NCBI RefSeq assembly: GCF_040783535.2
Contig: NZ_JBFONW020000003.1
Span: 248,001 to 312,000, forward strand
Length of the DNA stretch: 64,000 nucleotides
Direction of reading: 5' to 3'
DNA from: Aestuariibius insulae
GTDB taxonomy: Bacteria > Pseudomonadota > Alphaproteobacteria > Rhodobacterales > Rhodobacteraceae
The translations under genes and the position numbers were made by a program. Of this stretch, positions 1 through 7,563 are shown piece after piece. The notes beneath the pieces are model-generated. The model was given only the letters and a program-made list of their open reading frames with translations, searched no databases and was not told the origin of the DNA. The first letter of the stretch is position 1, and each line of letters begins with the position of its first letter.

Positions 1-73
1 CCTGGGCGGCGCGCTGGTACGGGGTCTCGGGCTCAGGGGTCTTGCCGTAGGCGGTGCTGGGACGCTTGAACAT
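1..73 (-). CDS. trbF: Conjugal transfer protein TrbF (VirB8-like), 5' end only
   Basis: An ATG at 71-73 on the minus strand opens a frame that runs off the left edge of the window. The 24 visible residues begin MFKRPSTAYGKTPEPETPYQ, which is the characteristic start of TrbF. TrbF is the VirB8-type inner-membrane subunit of the P-type (Trb) mating channel. It follows trbL by five bases, as in the usual trbBCDEJKLFGI order, so trbG and trbI are expected beyond the edge. Only the cytoplasmic N-terminus is present; the membrane and periplasmic domains cannot be checked. Confidence 0.85.
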   Translation of the reverse strand, partial: MFKRPSTAYGKTPEPETPYQRAAQ

Positions 74-78
74 CTCTC

Positions 79-1377
79 TCACTCCTTGAGGCTGACGGCG
101 GTGCCGGACCCGCCGCCGTCGCCGGAACGCAGGGCATGCGCGACGGTCGTGGTGCCGTGGCTCAGCGCCTGGCCGCGCTTCATGCGCCGCGCCCAGGCGG
201 GCGGTGCGGTGGCAGCGCCACCGGCAGTACGGGACGTGGCGGCAGTCGGTGCCGGCCCTCCGGCGGCGTGCGATCCGGCCTGGCCGCCCGCGACGAAGCT
301 TTCCTTGAGCGATCCAGCCGCCCGGCGCAGCGGCGAGGTGGCGGCGGAGGCGCCGGCCTTGGCGACCCCGAGCGTGCCGCCCGCGGCCGAACCGGCCATC
401 GAGGAAGCGCCTGACGCGCCGGTGCGATAGGCGCCCGCCGCACCGCCTGCCAGTGCGGCACCACCGCGTGCTCCGGCCCCTGCGGCGCTCGCCCCCATGC
501 GCAGGGCTGCCCCACCGGCCATGCCCGCGCCGCCGATGGCGAGACCGGTGCCGACGGCGGCGCCCGCGCCGAGCTGCGGCCCGCCGGAGATGAGCCCGTT
601 CGCGATACCGGGACCGAAGATGCCGAGGCCCAGGAGCGCCAGCGCGGCGAGCACGATCGCCATGGCGTCCTCTATCGTGGGCGTGGCGTCGCCGAAGCCC
701 GCGGTGAACGCACCGAAGAGGGTCGATCCGATGCCGATGATGACGGCGAGGACGAGGACCTTGACGCCAGAGGCGACGACATTGCCGAGCACGCGCTCTG
801 CGAGGAAGGCGGTCTTGCCGAAGAGCCCGAAGGGGATGAGGACGAAGCCCGCCAGCGTCGTCAGCTTGAACTCGATCAGCGTGATGAAGAGCTGGATGGC
901 GAGGACGAAGAAGGAGAGCAGCACAACACCCCAGGCGAACATCATCACGAGGATCTGCACGAAATTCTCGAAGAAGGAGATATAGCCCATGAGATCGGCG
1001 ATGCTCTCGAGGAGCGGCCGACCCGCCTCGATGCCGACCTGCGCGACGCGGCCCGGCTGCAGGAACTCGGCCGGGGTGACGCCGCCGCCCGCGGCCTGGA
1101 GCCCGAGCCCGGCAAAGCTCTCGAAGACGATCTCCGCGAGCGCGGTCCAGTTGCCGATGATGTAGGCGAAGAAGGCGATGAAGATGGTCTTCTTCACGAG
1201 CCGGGCCAGGATGTCGTCATCGGCGCCCCAGGCCCAGAAGAGCGCGGCCAGCGTCACGTCGATGACGATGAGCGTCGTGGCGAGGAAGGCGACCTCGCCG
1301 CCGAGCAGGCCGAATCCGGAATCGATATAGGAGGTGAAGACCTGGAGAAAGCGGTCGATGACGCCGGTGCCGCCCAT
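79..1377 (-). CDS. trbL: P-type conjugative transfer protein TrbL (VirB6-like)
   Basis: This 432-residue protein is the polytopic inner-membrane subunit of the Trb type IV secretion channel. About five to six hydrophobic segments fill roughly residues 20-265 (for example AFLATTLIVIDVTLAALFWA and a stretch near 140-165), with the TrbL-typical FELTTLAG-like segment EFKLTTLAGFVLIPFG. The last 170 residues are a low-complexity Gly/Ala/Ser-rich tail with two small basic patches, common in TrbL of rhizobial and rhodobacterial ICEs. It starts three bases after trbK and is followed by trbF, so it sits in the trb operon. Confidence 0.9.
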   Translation of the reverse strand: MGGTGVIDRFLQVFTSYIDSGFGLLGGEVAFLATTLIVIDVTLAALFWAWGADDDILARLVKKTIFIAFFAYIIGNWTALAEIVFESFAGLGLQAAGGGVTPAEFLQPGRVAQVGIEAGRPLLESIADLMGYISFFENFVQILVMMFAWGVVLLSFFVLAIQLFITLIEFKLTTLAGFVLIPFGLFGKTAFLAERVLGNVVASGVKVLVLAVIIGIGSTLFGAFTAGFGDATPTIEDAMAIVLAALALLGLGIFGPGIANGLISGGPQLGAGAAVGTGLAIGGAGMAGGAALRMGASAAGAGARGGAALAGGAAGAYRTGASGASSMAGSAAGGTLGVAKAGASAATSPLRRAAGSLKESFVAGGQAGSHAAGGPAPTAATSRTAGGAATAPPAWARRMKRGQALSHGTTTVAHALRSGDGGGSGTAVSLKE

Positions 1378-1380
1378 GGC

Positions 1381-1716
1381 TCAGCCCTCCGGCTCAGGGA
1401 TTGGGGTTGGAAGCGCTGGCGTTGGTGCTCGTTCAGTCTCCCGCTCCGCGATGCCGAGGAACCGCCTTCGGGTCTCGGCCCAGAGCGCGAGGCAATCCGC
1501 GTCCTCCAGCGCCGCGTCGACGAGATCGCGGCAGCGCCGCAGCTCAGCGCGCCGCGCTTCCTCCCGGCCAGCCTCCACGCCAGGAGAACCCGGCCGGACC
1601 TCGGATAGGAGGCGGTCCGAAGGTCCGGCCGAGCCGCCACGCCAGACGACTACGCTCGCAGCGGTCAATGCCGCGGCGAGGCCTATCGCGGCGATCTGTT
1701 TGAGGGTGCGGGACAT
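1381..1716 (-). CDS. trbK: Entry-exclusion-type protein TrbK-alt
   Basis: A 111-residue protein with one N-terminal hydrophobic segment (residues about 7-25), then a charged Glu/Arg-rich helical region carrying the RRCRDLVDA...DCLALWAETRRRF pattern with two conserved cysteines seen in the TrbK-alt family, and a Pro-rich tail. Family members lie between trbJ and trbL and are proposed to act in entry exclusion, blocking redundant transfer into a cell that already holds the element. The name is based on position and the Cys/Trp pattern; function is inferred. Confidence 0.75.
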   Translation of the reverse strand: MSRTLKQIAAIGLAAALTAASVVVWRGGSAGPSDRLLSEVRPGSPGVEAGREEARRAELRRCRDLVDAALEDADCLALWAETRRRFLGIAERETERAPTPALPTPIPEPEG

Positions 1717-1724
1717 AGAAGCGC

Positions 1725-2501
1725 TCAGTCCGATCCGAACATGGTGACCCGGGTCGGCTGGTAGCCAGCGCCCGGCGCGAGGAAGCGGCGCAGCTGCTCG
1801 CGGGCCTGTTCCTGGCTCGCGGCCTGCCGGGCCTGCTCCAACGCCTCGGCCCGGCCCTGCGCCGCCATGAGCGCAGTGAGGTCGGCGAGCTGCTGCGATT
1901 GGAGCGCCACGAGTTGGTTGCCGGCCTGGGCGGCCTGGAGCGCGCCGGTGGCGTTCTGGCTGCGGGTGACAAGCTCGGCCATGGCCTGCCGGGTGCCGTC
2001 GATGTTGCCGACGACGGAGGCCTGGACCTTCAGAGCGTCCTCGAACCCGGCGACGGAATTCTGCCAGCGACCCCGGGCCCCGGCGAGCAGCTCCGGATCG
2101 CGCGCGCCCGCAATCCCGTCGCGGTAGTCCTGTGCGAAGGCGTCTTCGATGGCCGAGACGTCATAGGCGATGCGCTGCGCCTCGCCGAGGAGCGCTTGCG
2201 TGCGCTGCACCGATTGCTGGAGCTGCCCCAATGCGGAATGCGGCAGGCTGGCGAGGTTGCGCGCCTGGTTCACCAGCATCGCCGCCTCGTTCTGGAGCTG
2301 GGCGATCTGGTTGTTGATCTGCTCCATGGCCCGCGCGGCCGAGAGGATGTTCTCGGCGTGGTTCCGGGGATCGTAGACGATTCCGCCAAAGCCGCCGCCG
2401 AACAGACCCGCCTGAGCGGGCGATGGGGCGATCGCTGTTGCCACGGGCGCGGCGATCATCGACGCGGCGATGAGCGCGCTATGGATGGTCCTGAGTCGCA
2501 T
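1725..2501 (-). CDS. trbJ: P-type conjugative transfer protein TrbJ
   Basis: A 258-residue secreted protein of the VirB5-like TrbJ family, thought to act at the pilus tip. I place the start at the ATG at 2499-2501, which gives a clear Sec signal peptide (MRLRTIHSALIAASMIAAPV, cleavage likely after AQA). The mature part begins GLFGGGFGGIVYDPRNHAENIL, a typical TrbJ start, followed by long Gln/Ala-rich helical coils. Its start overlaps the trbE end by 23 bases. A longer frame upstream exists but lies inside trbE and has no signal peptide. Confidence 0.88.
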   Translation of the reverse strand: MRLRTIHSALIAASMIAAPVATAIAPSPAQAGLFGGGFGGIVYDPRNHAENILSAARAMEQINNQIAQLQNEAAMLVNQARNLASLPHSALGQLQQSVQRTQALLGEAQRIAYDVSAIEDAFAQDYRDGIAGARDPELLAGARGRWQNSVAGFEDALKVQASVVGNIDGTRQAMAELVTRSQNATGALQAAQAGNQLVALQSQQLADLTALMAAQGRAEALEQARQAASQEQAREQLRRFLAPGAGYQPTRVTMFGSD

Positions 2502-5127
2502 CTTTCTTCTCCTTCGTGATGGTGGGATCGGTCGAGGTGCTGGCGCGCTCCGAGGAGTTTGCCAAATCGTCGGAAGCGGATTGGATGTCGGGTGCGTCGT
2601 CAGCGTCGAATGCTGCGTCCGGTGCGGGCTTGCTGATGGGCGACGACTCCGCCGAGGTATCCGTCTCGGGATCAGCCTCAATGGTTGGGTCCGTGTCCGC
2701 CCGCACCGGCACCTCCGGCAGCATCTCCGCCGCCCAGCCGAGGCCGCGATGGCGCAACCAGGTCGCGCCAAACCCCTCCCGGCCCCGCTCATCCACGATC
2801 TTCGTGATGGCGGCCTGGTCGGCCTTCGACGAGGTGGCGCAAAAGGCCAGCGCCACGTCCGAGAGCCCGAGCTCGAAGAGTCGGTTGCCTCGGCGCGACT
2901 GGCAGTAATAGTCCCGCTTCGGCGTGGCCTGGGCCAGGATATCGATCTGCCGGGCATTGAGCCCGAAGCGACCGTAGATCGCGGCGATCTGCGGCTCGAG
3001 CGCGCGCTCATTGGGCAGGATCATCCGGGTGGGGCAGCTCTCGACGATGGCCGGTGCGATGGCGCTGGCATCGATATCGGCCAGCGACTGCGTGGCGAAG
3101 ATGACGGAGGCGTTCTTCTTCCGGAGCGTCTTCAGCCACTCCTTGAGTTGCGCGCCGAAGGTCGGATCGTCGAGCGCGAGCCAGCCCTCGTCGATCAGGA
3201 TCAGGGTCGGCGCGTCGGTGAGTCGGCCCTCGATCCGGTGGAAGAGATAGGCGAGGACCGAGGGCGCGGCCGCCGTGCCGATCAGCCCCTCGGTCTCGAA
3301 GGCCTGGACATCTGCCTCGCCGAGTGCCTCGGCCTCGGCATCGAGCAACCGCCCCCAGGGCCCGTCCAGCGTATAGGGCTGGAGCGCCTGCTTGAGCTCG
3401 GTCGATTGGAGAACGACCGAGAGGCCGGTGAGCGTCCGCTCCTCTTCCGGCGCCGAGGCGAGGCTGGTCAGCGCCGACCAGATCAGGTCGCGATACGCGG
3501 GCCCGATCTCGACGCCTTCGCGTCCCAAGAGTCCTGCGATCCAGCCCGCCGCCCAGATGCGCTCGGCCTCCGCGTCGATCCGCGCGAGCGGCTGCAGCGC
3601 GACGGGAGCCGCGTCCTCGCCCGAGAGCGCCCCGCCGAGATCGTGCCAATCCCCACCCATGGCCAGCGCCGCGGCGCGGATCGAGCCGCCGAAGTCGAAG
3701 GCGAAGACCTGGGCGTTCTCGTAGCGGCGGAACTGCAGCGCCATGAAGGCCAGCAGCACCGATTTGCCCGCCCCGGTGGGCCCGACGACAAGCCCGTGGC
3801 CGACATCGCCCACATGCGTAGAGAAACGGAACGGCGTCGCCCCGGCCGTCTGCGCGTGGAAGAGCGGCGGGCCGTCAAGATGGTCGTTGCGCGCGGGACC
3901 CGCCCAGACCGCCGAGAGCGGGATCATATGGGCGAGGTTCAGGGTCGAGATCGGCGGCTGGCGGACGTTGGCGTAGAGATGGCCCGGCAGCGATCCGAGC
4001 CAGGCCTCGACCGCGTTGACGCCCTCCCGGATCACCGTGAAGTCGCGGCCCTGGATCGCCTTCTCGGCCACCCGCAGCCGCGCGTCCGCCATGCGTGGAT
4101 CGGGGTCCATGACGGTCAGGGTCGCGGTGACATAGGCCCAGCCCGCGAGATCGGCGCCGAGCTCCTGCAGGGCTTCATCGGCATCCACCGCCTTATTGGC
4201 CGCGTCGCTGTCCAAAAGTGTCGAGGCCTCGTTGGTCATGACCTCCTTGAGGATCGCGCCGATCCCCTTGCGCTTGGCGAACCACTGGCGGCGGATGCGG
4301 GTGAGGAGCCGGGCGGCATCGGTCTTGTCGAGGCAGATGGCCCGGGTGGACCAGCGATACGGAAAGGCCAGCCGGTTGAGATCGTCGAGGATCCCCGGGA
4401 AGGTCGCCGACGGAAACCCGACAATGGAGAGCGTACGTAGGTGATGCTCGCTCAGCCGCGGCTCCAGCCCGCCCGCGAAGGGCGTGTCGGCGAGCAGCGC
4501 GTCGAGATGCATCGGGATCTCGGGCACCCGGACACTCTGCCGGATCGGCGAGATGCAGGCATGGAGATGGGTCAGCGTCTCGGCGTCCGAGAGCCAGGCG
4601 GCCTCGGGAAAGACGCCCTGCAGGAGGTCGAGCAGCCGGTCAGAGCGATCGACGAAGGCGGCGAGTTGGTCCTTAGCGCGCGATCTGTCCTCGTGCTCGC
4701 GGCCCTCGTAGAGCCAGCCCTCGGCGCGCGACGCGTCCTCGGCGGGCGGCAGCCAGACCACGGTCAGGACATAGCGGCTCTCGTAATGTGCAGACTCCTC
4801 TTCGAACTGCGCCTTGCGCTCGGCCTCGAGCAGCGCCGAGACAGGATCGGGAAAGGCGCTCTCCGGATAGGCATTGGCGGGCAGCCGCACGGCCTCGGCG
4901 AAGAGCGTCCAACCCGAGCCCAGTCGCCGCAGCGCACCGTTGAGGCGGGCGGCCGCCGCGACCAGTTCGGCCTCCGTCGCGGAATCGAGGTCCGGGCCGC
5001 GGAACCGCGCCGAGCGTTGTAGAGAGCCGTCCTTGTTGAGAACGACGCCCTCGGCAATCAGCGCCGCCCAGGGCAGGAAGTCGGCGAGGAGGCGCGGCCG
5101 CTTGCGATACTCGGCGAGGTTCAGCAT
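2479..5127 (-). CDS. trbE: Conjugal transfer ATPase TrbE (VirB4-like)
   Basis: This 882-residue protein is the large cytoplasmic ATPase that powers Trb channel assembly. It has a CagE/VirB4 N-terminal half, a Walker A GPTGAGKS at about residues 449-456, and a Walker B LILIDEGWLALDD followed by KKNASVIFATQSL. I chose the ATG at 5125-5127 because it gives the family start MLNLAEYRKRPRLLADFLPW. The last 90 residues are an acidic Asp/Ser/Thr/Pro-rich tail not needed for ATPase function and longer than in most relatives. It lies eight bases after trbD and overlaps trbJ. Confidence 0.93.
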   Translation of the reverse strand: MLNLAEYRKRPRLLADFLPWAALIAEGVVLNKDGSLQRSARFRGPDLDSATEAELVAAAARLNGALRRLGSGWTLFAEAVRLPANAYPESAFPDPVSALLEAERKAQFEEESAHYESRYVLTVVWLPPAEDASRAEGWLYEGREHEDRSRAKDQLAAFVDRSDRLLDLLQGVFPEAAWLSDAETLTHLHACISPIRQSVRVPEIPMHLDALLADTPFAGGLEPRLSEHHLRTLSIVGFPSATFPGILDDLNRLAFPYRWSTRAICLDKTDAARLLTRIRRQWFAKRKGIGAILKEVMTNEASTLLDSDAANKAVDADEALQELGADLAGWAYVTATLTVMDPDPRMADARLRVAEKAIQGRDFTVIREGVNAVEAWLGSLPGHLYANVRQPPISTLNLAHMIPLSAVWAGPARNDHLDGPPLFHAQTAGATPFRFSTHVGDVGHGLVVGPTGAGKSVLLAFMALQFRRYENAQVFAFDFGGSIRAAALAMGGDWHDLGGALSGEDAAPVALQPLARIDAEAERIWAAGWIAGLLGREGVEIGPAYRDLIWSALTSLASAPEEERTLTGLSVVLQSTELKQALQPYTLDGPWGRLLDAEAEALGEADVQAFETEGLIGTAAAPSVLAYLFHRIEGRLTDAPTLILIDEGWLALDDPTFGAQLKEWLKTLRKKNASVIFATQSLADIDASAIAPAIVESCPTRMILPNERALEPQIAAIYGRFGLNARQIDILAQATPKRDYYCQSRRGNRLFELGLSDVALAFCATSSKADQAAITKIVDERGREGFGATWLRHRGLGWAAEMLPEVPVRADTDPTIEADPETDTSAESSPISKPAPDAAFDADDAPDIQSASDDLANSSERASTSTDPTITKEKKDATQDHP

Positions 5128-5134
5128 CGGCGCC

Positions 5135-5404
5135 TCATGTCCCGAGCCAGGCCGGGTAGCGCAGGTGGCGCCGCACGACATCTACGAAGGACGCGTCGCG
5201 CTTTGCCGCCCAGACCGCGGCGAGATGGCCCACGAGCCAGATCAGCAGGCCCACCATCCAGAGCCGCAGGCCCAGCCCGACCGCGGCGGCGAGCGTGCCG
5301 TTGGCGATGGCGATGGTGCGCGGCGCGCCGGCCAAGAGGATCGGCTCGGTCAGCGAACGATGCACCGGCGCGAAGAAGCCGGAAACGGGGTCGGCGTCGG
5401 TCAC
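5135..5404 (-). CDS. trbD: Conjugal transfer protein TrbD (VirB3-like)
   Basis: An 89-residue inner-membrane protein of the VirB3/TrbD family. It starts MTDADPVSGFFAPVHRSLTEPILLAGAPRT, with the conserved LTEPILLAGAPR motif at residues about 17-28, then two hydrophobic segments (about 31-70). I use the GTG at 5402-5404, whose last bases overlap the trbC stop (GTGA), which implies translational coupling. The frame extends far upstream into trbC, but that part has no family similarity. Confidence 0.88.
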   Translation of the reverse strand: MTDADPVSGFFAPVHRSLTEPILLAGAPRTIAIANGTLAAAVGLGLRLWMVGLLIWLVGHLAAVWAAKRDASFVDVVRRHLRYPAWLGT

Positions 5405-5718
5405 GAGATCACCACCCCGCCGCCGAAGGAGAAGAAGCTCAGGAAGAAGCTCGAGGCCGCGAAGGCGATGGAGAGCCCGAAGACGATCTGCACCAGCCGC
5501 CGCGCCCCGCCCGACGTATCGCCGAAGGCCAGCGTCAGCCCGGTGATGATGATGATCATCACCGCGATGATCTTGGCGACCGGTCCTTCGATGGACTCCA
5601 GGATCGCCTGCAGCGGCGCCTCCCAGGGCATGTTGGACCCGGCCGCATAGGCGGGCGCGGTCCAGATGGTGAGCGCGAGGGCCGAGATCGCGGCGGTGAG
5701 GTGAGAACGAAAGGTCAT
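5401..5718 (-). CDS. trbC: Conjugal pilin TrbC (VirB2-like)
   Basis: A 105-residue pilin precursor. A long signal sequence ends near PAYA (residue 25), and two hydrophobic helices follow (about 45-65 and 75-98) joined by the short polar loop GDTSGGARR, the standard VirB2/TrbC layout. TrbC is processed and cyclised to form the conjugative pilus. Its ATG overlaps the trbB stop (ATGA) and its stop overlaps the trbD GTG, so trbB-C-D are translationally coupled. Confidence 0.9.
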   Translation of the reverse strand: MTFRSHLTAAISALALTIWTAPAYAAGSNMPWEAPLQAILESIEGPVAKIIAVMIIIITGLTLAFGDTSGGARRLVQIVFGLSIAFAASSFFLSFFSFGGGVVIS

Positions 5719-6695
5719 GAGGGGGCTCCGGAGGCTGCGATGAGGGGGATGAGGGCGTAGTCGCCGGTGGCGGTAAGACCGGTGACGGAGGCGAGCTCCA
5801 CGAGGCGCCGTTCACTGCCGCGGCCTTCGAGGACGGCGATGACATCGATGGTCTCGGCGATGAGGGGGCGCGAGACCGTGACCACAGCCTCCTGGATCAG
5901 CTGTTCGAGCCGCCGCAGCGCACCGAGCGCCGAGCCCGCATGGATCGTGCCGATCCCGCCCGGATGGCCGGTGCCCCAGGCCTTCAGGAGATCAAGGGCC
6001 TCAGGCCCACGGACCTCCCCGATGGGAATGCGATCAGGCCGCAGCCGCAGCGAAGAGCGCACGAGGTCCGAGAGCGAGCAGACCCCGTCCACGGTCCTGA
6101 GCGAGACGAGGTTCGGCGCGGCGCATTGCAGCTCGCGCGTGTCCTCGATCAGGACGACTCGATCAGAGGTCTTTGCGACTTTCGCAAGCAGCGCGTTGGT
6201 CAGCGTCGTCTTGCCGGTCGAGGTGCCGCCAGCGACGAGGATGTTGGCGCGGGACGCGACGGCGGCGCAGAGCGCCTCGGCCTGCCGCTTGTCCATGATC
6301 CCGGCGCGGACATAGTCCTCGAGCCGGAACACCGCGACGGCGGGCTTGCGGATCGCGAAGCTCGGCCCCGCAACCACCGGCGGCAGCAATCCCTCGAAGC
6401 GCTCGCCGGTCTCCGGCAGCTCGGCCGAGACGCGTGGGCTGCCCGCATGCACCTCGGCGCCGACATGGTGCGCCACGAGGCGGATGATCCGCTCGCCGTC
6501 CGCAGGCGACAGCGTGTCGTTGGTCGGCGTGAGGCCCGAACTCAGCCGGTCGAGCCAGAGGCTCCCGTCCGGGTTGAGCATAACCTCGACCGTCTCGGGA
6601 TCGTCAAGGAAGCCCGCGATCGCCGGCCCCAGCGCCGTGCGCAGCATCCGCGCGCCGCGGCTCGACGTCTCGGATCGGACAGGATGGATCGACAT
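5715..6695 (-). CDS. trbB: P-type conjugative transfer ATPase TrbB (VirB11-like)
   Basis: A 326-residue hexameric secretion ATPase of the VirB11 family. Walker A GGTSTGKT lies at residues about 156-163; the Asp box (VVLIEDTRELQC), His box and Walker B region (LRLRPDRIPIGEVRGPEALD) follow in order. I chose the ATG at 6693-6695 (MSIHPVRSETSSRGARML), which matches the family start better than the frame opening 30 bases upstream. It is the first gene of the trb operon here; upstream lies a 361-base gap and then the accessory island, so its normal upstream neighbour (copG/traG) has been displaced by about 15 kb. Confidence 0.93.
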   Translation of the reverse strand: MSIHPVRSETSSRGARMLRTALGPAIAGFLDDPETVEVMLNPDGSLWLDRLSSGLTPTNDTLSPADGERIIRLVAHHVGAEVHAGSPRVSAELPETGERFEGLLPPVVAGPSFAIRKPAVAVFRLEDYVRAGIMDKRQAEALCAAVASRANILVAGGTSTGKTTLTNALLAKVAKTSDRVVLIEDTRELQCAAPNLVSLRTVDGVCSLSDLVRSSLRLRPDRIPIGEVRGPEALDLLKAWGTGHPGGIGTIHAGSALGALRRLEQLIQEAVVTVSRPLIAETIDVIAVLEGRGSERRLVELASVTGLTATGDYALIPLIAASGAPS

Positions 6696-7056
6696 GTGCG
6701 TCCCCGTGATCTGGGCCGGGCGCAAGAGCGCGTCCGGCGTGCAGGGACGATTACAGAAGGCAGGAAACAGGCTCGATCAACAGCGGGTTGCGGGTGGGAG
6801 AGCCGTGGCGTGGAAAGGCAGGGAAACGGCGGCATGGCGTGTTCTGGCGTGGGGCGTCAGTCGAGCGGGCGGCAGGTGTTCCGGATGAGTTTAGACCCGG
6901 ACAGCATGGTGTTCTAGAATCTAGAAAAAGCCCATCTGGGACAGTGAAAGTGTTTCATCTAGCCGTGTCAGTGGCCTGCACCTCAACGGCACATCAGTGA
7001 AAGCGCATTGAAAGCTTCCGCACCTGACGTGGTCGAGTTGACGGCTCGCTTCGGCG
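6696..7056. other. Intergenic gap between trbB and the accessory island
   Basis: No convincing gene in this 361-base stretch. It must hold the promoter for the leftward trb genes and the left edge of the accessory island. Visible signals are a perfect 15-bp palindrome TTCTAGAATCTAGAA at 6912-6926, a repeated CAGTGAAAG at about 6940 and 6995, and a TTGACG (7038-7043) that could be the -35 of the marR gene. Local AT content rises from about 6890 onward compared with the trb genes. Confidence 0.5.
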
Positions 7057-7076
7057 ATGACAACATTGGTTGTCAT
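7057..7076. promoter_or_regulatory. Likely MarR operator
   Basis: Perfect inverted repeat with 8-bp arms and a 4-bp spacer: ATGACAAC - ATTG - GTTGTCAT. It overlaps the place where the marR promoter's -10 would fall (17-18 bp after TTGACG at 7038). A site of this size next to a MarR gene is the usual pattern of autorepression. It also covers the first possible start codon of marR, which argues for the later one. Confidence 0.6.
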
Positions 7077-7563
7077 GTTGATCCCGTCTGATTTCTCCTC
7101 CGAGCAGCAGGCCGCCCTTCGCCTGGGTGACGAAATCAGCCGATGCCATCACCGGCTCGTCTCACTGCTAGAGCAGTTGCATGTGGACGTGGCTGTCCCG
7201 GCATCGAGCCGCGCGATCCTGCGACTTCTGATCGCCCGCGATGCGCTGACCGTGCCAGAGATCGCGCGCGAGCGGGCCGTGTCGCGCCAGTTCGTACAGA
7301 AGATCGCCAACGGTCTGATCGCCCAGGGCTACGTTGCGACCGCGCGCAACCCTAAGAGCCGCAAATCGCCGCTGCTCACGATCACCGAGGAGGGGCTGCG
7401 GCTCCTGCGGACGATGTACGCGCGCGAGGCACAACTCCTGTCGCGGGCGGTGGAGGATACGGACGCCACAGTCGCCGCGCTCGATGCGTGCCGCACGACG
7501 TTGGAAGCCCTGCGCGGTTCCATGGACGGGATGCTGGACGATGGTGGGGCTGGGCGATTATGA
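7075..7563 (+). CDS. MarR-family transcriptional regulator
   Basis: A 162-residue (or 168 from the ATG at 7057) winged-helix regulator. The DNA-binding core lies at about residues 45-110: ILRLLIARDALTVPEIARER, VSRQFVQKIANGLIAQGYV, then the wing NPKSRKSPLLTITEEG, all typical of MarR. I prefer the ATG at 7075 because the earlier ATG lies inside the putative operator and near the predicted transcription start. Its stop overlaps the ATG of the acylase gene (ATGA), so the two form an operon that MarR probably controls. Ligand unknown. Confidence 0.8.
   Translation: MLIPSDFSSEQQAALRLGDEISRCHHRLVSLLEQLHVDVAVPASSRAILRLLIARDALTVPEIARERAVSRQFVQKIANGLIAQGYVATARNPKSRKSPLLTITEEGLRLLRTMYAREAQLLSRAVEDTDATVAALDACRTTLEALRGSMDGMLDDGGAGRL

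Noticed and set aside
2470..4440. 656-codon plus-strand frame opposite trbE
   Set aside because: It is an Arg/Gly-rich shadow of trbE on the other strand with no family motifs; high GC leaves long open antisense frames.
6912..6926. TTCTAGAATCTAGAA as the junction repeat of the accessory island
   Set aside because: No matching copy was found near the other island edge (about 20762-20894), so it cannot be shown to be an insertion scar.
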